Below are positions 34,902 through 42,684 of a DNA stretch of 50,230 nucleotides, in pieces. The stretch is from Paraburkholderia elongata (lineage in GTDB: Bacteria; Pseudomonadota; Gammaproteobacteria; Burkholderiales; Burkholderiaceae), in contig NZ_WOEZ01000300.1 of the NCBI RefSeq assembly GCF_013177735.1, positions 1-50,230 on the forward strand. Reading direction: 5' to 3'. Every line of letters starts with the position of its first letter. Positions within the stretch are counted from its first letter, which is position 1. Made by a program: the position numbers and the translations under genes. The notes under the pieces are model-generated. The model saw nothing but the letters and a program-made list of their open reading frames with translations, was not told the DNA's origin and made no database searches.

Positions 34902-36128
34902 TCAAGAGACGTTGACTGACTCACCCCATTGCAACGGCAACTCAACCAGACCGAGCGTTACACCCGTGTGGTAGGAGAGCGATGCTCCAGGCCTTACCCG
35001 CAGCTCTGGTAATCTGGGGAGCAGTTCTTCGAGCATGATGCGCAACTCCAACCGGGCAAGAGGAGCGCCAACGCACATGTGCGGTCCGGAACCAAACGCG
35101 CAATGCTGCCGCCGGTTTGAGCGATCAAAATCAACCTCAAGCGCCTGGGGGAATATCTCTTCGTCCAAGCCTGCGGCAGAGATAAGGCAAAGCACCATGT
35201 CGCCTTTACGAAGCTCTACTCCTGCGTACGTTGCGTCACGCGTGACTTCACGACCGATGCTTATGATGCTGAAACGGCGGAGCAACTCCTCGACGGCGTC
35301 AGGGATTTTGTCGGGGTTATTCAGTAGCTTCTGACGCTGATTCTCATGCTCGGCCAGATAACGCATGATGTGCGTCATCTGAGCAGCCACCGTGTCGAGT
35401 CCTCCATTGAAAAGCGTAATGAGGATCGACAGCATCTCCTCGCGACTAAGCGGTCTTCCGTCGACTCGCGTCCTCAGCAACGAAGGCATGATGTGACCAC
35501 CGCTTTTTTCCGGATCTACCAATTGTTCATCGAGCCAACCACTGAGATAGGCAATCGACTTCTCATGCGCGTCGTTAGATTCTTGTTGCGACGCGCCATG
35601 AAAATAGCTCTGCACCCAGCCGATCATTTCGTCGCGTCGTTCAAGCGGCAGACCGCACATTCGCATGAAAATCTCAACCGGCATACGCATGGCGAAGTCG
35701 CGTACAAACTCAGCTTCGTTGCGTGTGGCCAACTCGTTCGCCAACCCGCGGGCAGTGGCGCGAATTGCTGGAGTGAGTTCGTCCAGGATCCGATGGCCGA
35801 AAAGTTCCACGACACTAATCCGATACTTACCGTGCTCAGGAGGGTCCATGTGGTGCGGAATCGACGGAACCGTACGTTCAACACGAGGTACCCGAATATT
35901 TCGGCTGGAGAAAAGTTCGCAATTGCGCAGGATGTCGATGACAGTCTCACGCTTCGCGGCACACCAATGGCCGCCGAGCTCCGGCGAGTAGAAAAAGCCC
36001 GGACCGGTTCCCAAGTCGTGTAACTCGGTCCACGGATCGGCGACCATCGCTTCGCCAGTCCGATAGTTAAAGGACACAACCCGGTCCGCCGGAACATCAT
36101 TCAACCTTCCATGCACTGGACAACCCAT
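34902..36128 (-). CDS. Cytochrome P450, class I (P450cam-like)
   Basis: A 408-residue soluble bacterial P450. The haem loop is FGSGPHMCVG with Cys352; the I-helix reads LFNGGLDTVAAQ, with the P450cam-like GGLDT; ExxR is in EELLRR. A short MGCPVHGR start replaces a membrane anchor. AGGAG precedes ATG 36128. As first gene of the operon with its own reductase and ferredoxin, it probably begins the pathway by hydroxylating an unactivated carbon, or by O-dealkylation. The CYP family cannot be fixed without a search, but terpenoid or aromatic substrates are usual for this group. Confidence 0.95.
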   Translation of the reverse strand: MGCPVHGRLNDVPADRVVSFNYRTGEAMVADPWTELHDLGTGPGFFYSPELGGHWCAAKRETVIDILRNCELFSSRNIRVPRVERTVPSIPHHMDPPEHGKYRISVVELFGHRILDELTPAIRATARGLANELATRNEAEFVRDFAMRMPVEIFMRMCGLPLERRDEMIGWVQSYFHGASQQESNDAHEKSIAYLSGWLDEQLVDPEKSGGHIMPSLLRTRVDGRPLSREEMLSILITLFNGGLDTVAAQMTHIMRYLAEHENQRQKLLNNPDKIPDAVEELLRRFSIISIGREVTRDATYAGVELRKGDMVLCLISAAGLDEEIFPQALEVDFDRSNRRQHCAFGSGPHMCVGAPLARLELRIMLEELLPRLPELRVRPGASLSYHTGVTLGLVELPLQWGESVNVS

Positions 36129-36187
36129 TTTCGCTCCTGTTTATCGTGCCCCAGGACCCAACCCCTTCCTCGGGACAAATTTTCATA

Positions 36188-36205
36188 ATGGGACTGTTGT
36201 ACCAT
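36188..36205. promoter_or_regulatory. Island operator site B (P450 promoter)
   Basis: ATGGGACTGTTGTACCAT, 60 bp upstream of the P450 start. It covers the -10 element of the leftward promoter described at 36196-36225. Confidence 0.75.
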
Positions 36206-36225
36206 TGAGAAAAAGCGCGTGTCAA
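36196..36225 (-). promoter_or_regulatory. Promoter of the P450 operon
   Basis: Leftward: consensus TTGACA (36220-36225), 18-bp spacer, TACAAC (36196-36201). The -10 lies inside operator site B, a classic repression layout. Confidence 0.65.
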
Positions 36226-36369
36226 GCACGGAACGAGGCTTCGTGGTGGTCATCGTCGATGTGTTCGCGCCTGGACGGCAACAGCCGCCGACCTCTAGGC
36301 CTTTGAGGCATTGCACTCTGACGAGCTATTTGTTTCTACTCGCCATGAAATCGACACCTACACATTTTT

Positions 36370-36387
36370 ATGGTACTTTAGTCCCAC
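36370..36387. promoter_or_regulatory. Island operator site C
   Basis: ATGGTACTTTAGTCCCAC, same 18-bp spacing and outer arms as site B, 131 bp upstream of the rightward SDR gene. I could not identify a clear -35/-10 pair here. A possible 21-codon reading frame (36404-36469, MKEMYILDVE...) with AAAGGAA upstream follows it. Confidence 0.6.
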
Positions 36388-36500
36388 AAAGGAAATTCGC
36401 ACCATGAAGGAGATGTACATCCTTGATGTTGAACGCCGGACAACGGAGTCACGTTCCGGCCACATATGACAGCCTCATAACCAACATTCTTTTCTTGGCC

Positions 36501-37370
36501 ATGGCAATGACCCTACAATCGAAAACTCTGTTTATCACTGGTGCAAGTCGCGGTATTGGTCTCGCAATCGCCCTCCGAGCGGCGCGAGACGGCGCCAACA
36601 TCGTTATCGCCGCCAAAACTGTCGAGTCACACCCAAACCTACCTGGGACGATTTATACCGCCGCGGAAGAAATCGAGCGCGCCGGCGGTAAGGCTCTTCC
36701 TCTTGTCGTGGACGTCCGTGATGAAGGGAGCGTTGTCCGCGCATTTGACGAGGCCGTACAGCGTTTTGGTGGTATCGATATATTGGTAAACAATGCAAGC
36801 GCCCTTTCGCTCACCGACACGCCGTCGACGGATATGAAACGGTACGACCTGATGCAGCAGATCAACGTCCGAGGCACTTATCTCTGCACTCGAACGGCAC
36901 TACCGTATTTAAGCCGCGCAGCGAATCCACATGTATTGAACCTCGCTCCTCCACTGGACCTCGATCCGAAGTGGTTCGGCCCACATGTCGCCTACAGTAT
37001 TGCGAAATTCGGCATGAGCCTTTGCACGTTAGGACAGGCACGTGAATTCAAGTCACTAGGCATCGCCGTCAACTCGCTCTGGCCCGTTACCACTATCGAC
37101 ACAGCCGCCGTCCGCAACAAACTCGGCGATATGGCCAACTCCAGTCGGAATCCCGAGATCATGGCCGATGCTGCGTACGCAATTCTTACAAAGCAGGCAA
37201 CAGAAGTGACGGGCAACTTCTTTTTGGATGAACAGGTGCTGCGCGAGGAGGGAGTGACCGACTTCTCATCTTACGCACGGCACCCACTCGCACCATTGAC
37301 CGCAGACTACTTTGTTAGCGACCGGATCCTCGACAGTTTGCCGACAGAGCTAGTCCGCCTGCCGCAGTGA
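36501..37370 (+). CDS. SDR-family oxidoreductase, HSDL2-like
   Basis: A 289-residue short-chain dehydrogenase with TLFITGASRGIGLAIALRAA, NNASALSL, and Tyr-x-x-x-Lys in AYSIAKFGMSLCTLGQAREF. The segment AAKTVESHPNLPGTIYTAAE is the mark of the HSDL2 / SCO-type SDRs linked to fatty-acyl metabolism. The normal catalytic Ser position reads LNLAPPLDLD, so Ser appears lost, as in other HSDL2-like proteins. The frame is open to 36423; ATG 36501 or 36507 is chosen by homology, as neither has a strong ribosome site. It is transcribed rightward alone, away from the P450 operon, behind site C. Confidence 0.88.
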   Translation: MAMTLQSKTLFITGASRGIGLAIALRAARDGANIVIAAKTVESHPNLPGTIYTAAEEIERAGGKALPLVVDVRDEGSVVRAFDEAVQRFGGIDILVNNASALSLTDTPSTDMKRYDLMQQINVRGTYLCTRTALPYLSRAANPHVLNLAPPLDLDPKWFGPHVAYSIAKFGMSLCTLGQAREFKSLGIAVNSLWPVTTIDTAAVRNKLGDMANSSRNPEIMADAAYAILTKQATEVTGNFFLDEQVLREEGVTDFSSYARHPLAPLTADYFVSDRILDSLPTELVRLPQ

Positions 37371-37590
37371 CACCGACGATCATCGACTTCACGATGGCTC
37401 CCTTGCGAGGGTGCCATCGAGCCGGCGCTTATGCCGTCGCCACCTCGCTGATGCCTGTAGTGGTCAAGTCCATATCTCCGCCCGATATGCAAGGCCGTGT
37501 AGCCAAGGACAATCCGACGCGGACTATCCAGGGGCCCTTCCTTCTCCCGAAGGACCACCCGCACTGTTACCTCAGATGGCACCGCTTCCT

Positions 37591-38448
37591 CTAAAATTCG
37601 AGGGCGTGCCACTTCTCACGACGATCGGCCGAGAACTGGTGATCTGCAGTTGCAAGGTAACCGCCGTCAACCAAAATATCGACACCCGTCATCAAACTAG
37701 CGGCTGGAGAAGTTACGAATCTAATAACCTCGGCAATCTCTGACGACGATCCGAGCCTTCCAAGTGGTAAATCGTTCCCGCGATGGTCAAGACCGGCCTG
37801 TCTTTGCGCCCCCATCGCTGTGTCGCCGAGTACACCAGGAGACACTGAAAGCAATCTCCCCTGCCGCTGGCCCCAAGCGTAAGCTCGACGCTGCACCTGC
37901 AGAATCGTTCCACGCTTGGAAGTTGCATAGGCCAGGCGATGTTTCGGCGCTGTGGGAGCCTCGGCTTCGATGACTCGTGCCAGGTCGGCCGGCCCCTGTG
38001 TGGGTTCTAACAATAAGGAGTCGAACCGATGCCCAAGCGTTCTATGTCCTGCCACCGAGGCCACACAGACCCCCACCACTCCGGGTTTTACCAGGGGTTC
38101 GAAGGCTTCCAGTATATTGATAGTTCCATACAGATTTACTGCATAAATGATCTCGGGGGGCGTAGGTGGCGCGACGCCAGCGGCATGAATCAGTACCGCA
38201 AATCCCCCCATTTCGTTTGCGGCCGCCGCCAGAGCATGCGCGTCTGCCTCACGCGTGATGTCCGCGGGCATCGCAACAGCATCCACTCCTTCGGCCTGGA
38301 GCGTACTCACTGTCGAATTGACCGCATCCGGTCGAAGATCCGAAACCAGAATTCGGTGGTCGCGAAACCGCCGCGCACAGGAGAGTCCAATATGACCGGC
38401 ACCGCCGGTAATGACCGCAAGGGGCAATGTACTGCTATCGTCTGTCAT
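37591..38448 (-). CDS. SDR-family NAD(P)-dependent oxidoreductase
   Basis: A 285-residue classical SDR with AVITGGAGHIGLSCARRF, IHAAGVAPPT, Ser in CVASVAGHRTLG, Tyr-x-x-x-Lys in AYATSKRGTI and the C-terminal MTGVDILVDGGYLAT. The segment between Ser and Tyr is longer than usual (RFDSLLLEPTQGPADLARVI), like 3-alpha-hydroxysteroid or carveol dehydrogenase relatives; this hints at a bulky alicyclic alcohol substrate. It is preceded on the same strand by the EthD relic and the 83-residue gene, all behind operator site D. Confidence 0.9.
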   Translation of the reverse strand: MTDDSSTLPLAVITGGAGHIGLSCARRFRDHRILVSDLRPDAVNSTVSTLQAEGVDAVAMPADITREADAHALAAAANEMGGFAVLIHAAGVAPPTPPEIIYAVNLYGTINILEAFEPLVKPGVVGVCVASVAGHRTLGHRFDSLLLEPTQGPADLARVIEAEAPTAPKHRLAYATSKRGTILQVQRRAYAWGQRQGRLLSVSPGVLGDTAMGAQRQAGLDHRGNDLPLGRLGSSSEIAEVIRFVTSPAASLMTGVDILVDGGYLATADHQFSADRREKWHALEF

Positions 38449-38530
38449 GGTTCGATCTCTTCAAAGATTTGAGGCCGCAGCTAAGTAAGATGTATTGCGC
38501 TGGCGGTTCGCAGCGATGCAGCTGGAACCG

Positions 38531-38903
38531 TTAGGCTTTATCAACGACACACAGCGTGATCGCCTCATCAACTGCAAACATGCGAGTGGTTTCCTTGGCG
38601 AGAAAGCGGCTGGAGTCTTCCCGTAAGCGAAACTCCCTGCACCCCATTGAGCATCTGGCTGAGAAACTCATCGAGTTCCTGCTCGCTATCAAACCAAAGC
38701 TCGGTAACGCCATTGAAATCGGGCAACTCCACGGCGCCTCGAATCTACGCTCTTGATCCGCTGAGGTCGCTACGACGGTTGTCCTTGATGATTGACATGA
38801 GCTGCATGACAAGTGGGACGTGCTCCTCTTCGCACATCCTGCGTGCCGTAAAGGAGGTATCTTTTCGAATCTTCATGAGGGTCACCAGCTTGCCCAACCG
38901 TTA
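38531..38903 (-). pseudogene. EthD-domain protein gene, frameshifted
   Basis: Leftward frames together spell an EthD-like protein: KLVTLMKIRKDTSFTA, CEEEHVPLVMQLMSII at the start, then after a stop FNGVTELWFDSEQELDEF, and in another frame EDSSRFLAKETTRMFAVDE, ending VVDKA at 38531. EthD proteins are small dimeric alpha-beta barrels accompanying P450 and polyketide or aromatic pathways. At least one stop and one frameshift break this copy. A TTG near 38903 with GAGAGG upstream is a possible start. Confidence 0.65.
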
Positions 38904-38977
38904 CCTCTCTTTCTCGGGAGACTGACTTTGTTTATCTCAAGACCCGGTCATCATCGATATCAATTGCACGAATGAGA

Positions 38978-39229
38978 TTATGATTTGGGTAATTCAAAAT
39001 TCATGTAAAAGCGCATGGCAGGACGCCGCCCGTCTGGTGGAAAGACTCGCCATGCACCATCCTCGTGTTTGAAAAAGAAGATGGAAAGAGCCCTACTTGA
39101 GGAGCGAGCCTCAACTCGAACAGAGCGGCTGTGACCTACGCCGCTCCATTTGAATCGGGTTACCCGGACGGGTGCGGCTGCAAACCACTTCTCAACAACT
39201 GACCGCAAACAGATTTCTGCGCTTTTCAT
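38978..39229 (-). CDS. Small protein of unknown function (83 aa)
   Basis: Starts at ATG 39229 with AAGGAGAC at ideal spacing, which argues for a real gene. The protein is basic, with no signal peptide; the second half (SSSRALSIFFFKHEDGAWRV, then FPPDGRRPAMRFY) has a beta-strand pattern with conserved-looking aromatic residues. I have a vague recollection of similar small proteins in Burkholderiaceae but no function. It is the first complete gene downstream of the leftward promoter at 39626-39654. Confidence 0.6.
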   Translation of the reverse strand: MKSAEICLRSVVEKWFAAAPVRVTRFKWSGVGHSRSVRVEARSSSRALSIFFFKHEDGAWRVFPPDGRRPAMRFYMNFELPKS

Positions 39230-39609
39230 CGACGTCTCCTTCCAGGCTGCAGCGAACCGGCCGCCTCAGCCTGCGGCTCAACTACGCCTTTACGAAATGT
39301 GCCCGTAAACTGCACGAGTTCACCAACGAGCTAAAGAGTTTGTCTCCTATTTCAGAACCCTCGAGCAAGCCCACCTGAACATCGCCTAATCCCAAACCGC
39401 GCCGCAGTCGGTGACCATCAACGCGATGATCTGCCGGTCCATGAGAAGACGTACGAAAACCGCAGCAGGAAAAGTGCGTCGCTTCGCTTAACGCCCTGAT
39501 CGGTGACAGACGGCATGAGACTTCCTTTGCGTCGGAGTCCGCTAGTTGGCAAGGGTTGTCTGGTTGCCTTCTCCAATACACGGCCTTGAGATAGGTGTCG
39601 TGTTTCTTT
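39230..39609. other. Leader/degenerate stretch before the 83-aa gene
   Basis: About 380 bp between operator site D and the 83-residue gene. On the minus strand a short frame starts at ATG 39514 (MPSVTDQGVKRSDALFLLRF) with AAGGAAG upstream and stops after 32 codons, and other frames are open nearby. This suggests a lost gene at the head of this unit, but I cannot assign a family. Confidence 0.35.
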
Positions 39610-39627
39610 ATGGGATTTAAATACCAT
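39610..39627. promoter_or_regulatory. Island operator site D (best copy)
   Basis: ATGGGATTTAAATACCAT, 8 of 9 pairs symmetric, the most perfect of the set. It overlaps the end of the -10 element of the leftward promoter at 39626-39654. Confidence 0.8.
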
Positions 39628-39654
39628 TTTAGATCAACTAGCGATGAGGTGCAA
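39626..39654 (-). promoter_or_regulatory. Leftward promoter at site D
   Basis: TTGCAC (39649-39654), 17-bp spacer, TAAAAT (39626-39631), reading left from the end of the thiolase gene toward the 83-residue, EthD-relic and SDR genes. Confidence 0.65.
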
Positions 39655-39668
39655 GCCTTGAGCGTGCA

Positions 39669-40823
39669 TCAGATGGCTTCGATGATGGTGACATTCGCGA
39701 TGCCGCCGCCTTCGCACATTGTCTGCAAGCCATACCGCTTTCCACGCGCTCGCAGCGCATGTACTAGCGTTGCTGTAAGCTTCGCCCCGGAGGCGCCGAG
39801 CGGATGCCCTAGGGCAATCCCCCCTCCATTCACATTGAGGCGATCTGGATCCGCATCAACGGCCTGTAGCCAGGCGAGCGGTATCGGCGCAAACGCCTCA
39901 TTGACTTCGTAGAGGTCGATTTGATCGATTGATAGGCCTGCTCGCTTCAGTGCTCTTCGCGTGGCCGGAATTGGCTCTTCGAGCATGACAATCGGGTCCC
40001 CTGCAGTAACCGTAAGATTGTGAATCCTGGCAAGGGGCGTCAGTCCATGCGCCTTCAATCCATGCTCATTGGCCACCAGAACGCCGGCGGAACCGTCGCA
40101 GATCTGACTTGCGTTTGCTGCACTTAATACGCCGCCGTCCCGCAATAGCTTTACCGATCCAATCGACTCTGCTGTCGCATCGAACCGGATACCTTCGTCG
40201 ACAACGTGTGACTCCCCATTCACCTCAAGTGGCACAATCTCGGCTCGAAAGGCCCCTGCATTGGTGGCAGCTGCGGCCCGCTGATGGCTCTTCAAGGCGT
40301 ACCAGTCGAGCTGTTCACGACTAAACCCGTATTTCTCAGCAATTAATTGGGCTCCAGTGAACTGGCTAAAACCATCCACTCCGTAGCGTCTTCGGATTCG
40401 TTCAGTCCAGGGGCCACCTAATCCTGCATTCAATGCGAGGCTTGTCGGCGTACCCATTGGAACGCGACTCATGCTCTCGACGCCAGCCGCAATCACGACG
40501 TCTTGTGTGCCCGACATGACCGCCTGCGCTGCGAAATGGAGAGCCTGCTGGGATGAGCCGCACTGCCGGTCGATTGAAACGGCCGGAACGCTATCTGGTA
40601 GCCTGGATGCCAAGACGGCGTTACGCCCAATATGGAAGCTCTGCTCACCAACCTGGCTCACGCAGCCAAAGATGACGTCTTCTATGGCGCCGGGATCAAT
40701 TCCACAACGATCGACCAGCGCATTCAGCACTTCTCCTGCCATATCAGCCGGATGCCAATCGGCGAGTTTGCCGGCGCGGCGACCACCGGCAGTCCGGACC
40801 GCCTCGACAATGTATGCGTTCAA
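39669..40823 (-). CDS. Thiolase (acetyl-CoA acyltransferase)
   Basis: A 384-residue degradative-type thiolase that cleaves a 3-ketoacyl-CoA with CoA. It has nucleophilic Cys88 in DRQCGSSQQAL, NEAFAPIP, GGGIALGHPLGASGA with the catalytic His, and CEGGGIANV with the second Cys. Its start overlaps the enoyl-CoA hydratase stop by 4 nt; it is the last gene of the beta-oxidation operon. The text resembles the thiolases of steroid and alicyclic acid degradation as well as acetyl-CoA acetyltransferases, so chain length is undecided. Confidence 0.95.
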   Translation of the reverse strand: MNAYIVEAVRTAGGRRAGKLADWHPADMAGEVLNALVDRCGIDPGAIEDVIFGCVSQVGEQSFHIGRNAVLASRLPDSVPAVSIDRQCGSSQQALHFAAQAVMSGTQDVVIAAGVESMSRVPMGTPTSLALNAGLGGPWTERIRRRYGVDGFSQFTGAQLIAEKYGFSREQLDWYALKSHQRAAAATNAGAFRAEIVPLEVNGESHVVDEGIRFDATAESIGSVKLLRDGGVLSAANASQICDGSAGVLVANEHGLKAHGLTPLARIHNLTVTAGDPIVMLEEPIPATRRALKRAGLSIDQIDLYEVNEAFAPIPLAWLQAVDADPDRLNVNGGGIALGHPLGASGAKLTATLVHALRARGKRYGLQTMCEGGGIANVTIIEAI

Positions 40824-41623
40824 CCCGTGCTTTCCCGATGACTTGGACTGGCGTTGCGCTTAGAAACAAATGCCTGGATACGGTCACGAGTTTGCGACGT
40901 TCGGCTGAGTTCAGCGATCGCCCTCGCTTCGTCTTCCATCTGCGTCTCGAAACTCGACTCCAGACTTGAAAGCAGCAGATTCCGTGTTCTTCCGATTGCG
41001 GCGGTGGTCGATTTCCCGAGTTGTGCAACTATCGCCCTAACCTCATCAGCCAGAAGTTCGTCATCCACTGCGCGTGTAACCAGACCTAACTCGGCCGCAT
41101 CGTCTGCACCTAGCCGCTTGTTCGTCAAGATAATTTCTTGAGCCCGGCGCAGGCCGACAAGACGAGGAAGGAGCCACGTTGAACCACCATCCGGGGAAAG
41201 ACCAATGCCCGTATAGGCCGGCGTAAAGTGCGCCGAACTAGCGGACAGAGCGATGTCTCCGAGAACCGCCAAGCTGAGCCCAGCGCCAGCCGCCGGACCG
41301 TTTATAGCGGTAATCAACGGCTTCTGCATCCTTGCGAGCCGCGCTATGGCCATATGCAAGTACGCAGTCAGCTCTTTCAACAAAGAAGGCAACGCATCGC
41401 CCGCAGACACGAATCCTCCCACATCGCCTCCTGTACAAAAGAAGCGTCCTGCACCCGTGAGCACGACGCAGCCTATCGAATCATCTTCGTCGCAATCGAT
41501 AGCGGCCTTCATCAACCCCTTCGCCAATGAGAGGTCGATTGCATTGCCTACGTCGGGCCGGTTCAGTGTCAACTTCGCAATGGACCCATCGCGCTCAAAG
41601 AGCAAAGTAGCTGATGAGTTCAT
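40820..41623 (-). CDS. Enoyl-CoA hydratase/isomerase family protein
   Basis: A 267-residue crotonase-fold protein. ATG 41623 has AAGGAG 8 nt upstream and overlaps the kinase stop by 4 nt; the open frame to 41725 is not used. It has the oxyanion-hole strand ITAINGPAAGAGLSLAVLGD and YTGIGLSPDGGSTWLLPRLVG. The first catalytic Glu of classical hydratases (PE in the 144 region) is PA here, while the Asp of SPDGGST matches PaaG/isomerase-type active sites. It is therefore more likely an isomerase, or a hydratase with altered acid/base chemistry, than a standard crotonase. Confidence 0.92.
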   Translation of the reverse strand: MNSSATLLFERDGSIAKLTLNRPDVGNAIDLSLAKGLMKAAIDCDEDDSIGCVVLTGAGRFFCTGGDVGGFVSAGDALPSLLKELTAYLHMAIARLARMQKPLITAINGPAAGAGLSLAVLGDIALSASSAHFTPAYTGIGLSPDGGSTWLLPRLVGLRRAQEIILTNKRLGADDAAELGLVTRAVDDELLADEVRAIVAQLGKSTTAAIGRTRNLLLSSLESSFETQMEDEARAIAELSRTSQTRDRIQAFVSKRNASPSHRESTG

Positions 41624-42684
41624 GAGCGTGCTCCTTGCGACTGTTCCCAGGCTCGCTGTGCCACAAGCGGCAACGCGGCGACCAACTCCTTCGCATGGGG
41701 CGAAGCCGCCGAGCCACGCTTCCAACGTGCTTTGATGCCATGAAAGATCGCTGCGAGTCGAAACATATTGAAGGCGACGTAGAAGTTCAGGTTCGCGATA
41801 CCGTCACGTCCCGTATGAGCACAGTAGGCAGCCACGTATTCATCTTCGCTTGGGATGTTCAGCTCACTTAGATTTGCGCCTTCAAGGCCCGCGATGATCA
41901 GCGGTGGCATACGGTACATCATCACGTTGTACGCAAAGTCGGCAAGTGGATGGCCTAACGTCGACAATTCCCAGTCCAGGACGGCCAGAACGCGGGGCTC
42001 CGTAGGATGGAATATCATGTTGTCGACGCGGAAGTCACCATGCACGATAGTAGTTTCATCGCCAGCCGGAATGTGTGCGGGTAGCCATTCCATCAACTTC
42101 TCGAAATGCGGATCCCGACCGGCCTCAACGTCACCTGTGTATTGTTTGGACCAACGCGCAATCTGCCGCTCGAAGTAGTTACCGGGGTGCCCGAAATCGG
42201 TCAAGCCCACCGACCGGTAGTCGATGCTGTGCAACTTCGCGAGCGTTTCGTTGATCGCGTAGAAGTAGCGCGGTCGTTCGTCACGGATAACATCCGGGAA
42301 CGTCGCGTCCCAGAGGACTCGCCCCTGTACGAAGTCCATCACGTAAAACCACGTGCCAATCACCGCATCGTCCATGCACATGCCGTGCAGATGAGGGACA
42401 GGGAAATCTACCCTTTCAAGCGCCTGCAACACTCGCGCCTCGCGCTCCACAGCGTGCGCGCCGCGCAAAAGATCGCCCGGTGGCTTGCGCCGCACTACGT
42501 ATGCCTTGTCGGGCGTGTTCACCTTGTAGGTGGGATTCGACTGTCCGCCCCTGAATTGTTCGACCGTTACTGGTCCTCGAAATCCTCGAACGTTCTCAGA
42601 CATCCATTGCGTCAGGCCGGCGATGTCGAAGCGATGTTCACTTCGGACCTCCGAAGTCCCATTGAATGAAATAGCTTCTTTCAT
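41620..42684 (-). CDS. APH-type phosphotransferase (ACAD10/11, LvaA-like kinase)
   Basis: A 354-residue aminoglycoside-phosphotransferase-fold kinase. Active-site text is complete: AYVVRRKPPGDLL (ATP Lys region), IVHGDFRVDNMIFHP (catalytic loop, Asp and Asn), VLAVLDWELSTLGHPLADF (metal Asp). This subgroup is fused or adjacent to acyl-CoA dehydrogenases; in levulinate degradation LvaA phosphorylates the 4-hydroxyl of 4-hydroxyvaleryl-CoA, and human ACAD10/11 do the same on 4-hydroxyacyl-CoAs. It overlaps the acyl-CoA dehydrogenase gene by 4 nt, so the pair should work as a unit. It is not an antibiotic resistance gene. Confidence 0.92.
   Translation of the reverse strand: MKEAISFNGTSEVRSEHRFDIAGLTQWMSENVRGFRGPVTVEQFRGGQSNPTYKVNTPDKAYVVRRKPPGDLLRGAHAVEREARVLQALERVDFPVPHLHGMCMDDAVIGTWFYVMDFVQGRVLWDATFPDVIRDERPRYFYAINETLAKLHSIDYRSVGLTDFGHPGNYFERQIARWSKQYTGDVEAGRDPHFEKLMEWLPAHIPAGDETTIVHGDFRVDNMIFHPTEPRVLAVLDWELSTLGHPLADFAYNVMMYRMPPLIIAGLEGANLSELNIPSEDEYVAAYCAHTGRDGIANLNFYVAFNMFRLAAIFHGIKARWKRGSAASPHAKELVAALPLVAQRAWEQSQGARS

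Noticed and set aside
41620..42684. Reading the APH-fold gene as an aminoglycoside resistance gene
   Set aside because: The sequence matches the ACAD10/11-associated subgroup and the gene overlaps an acyl-CoA dehydrogenase gene; a catabolic role is far more likely.
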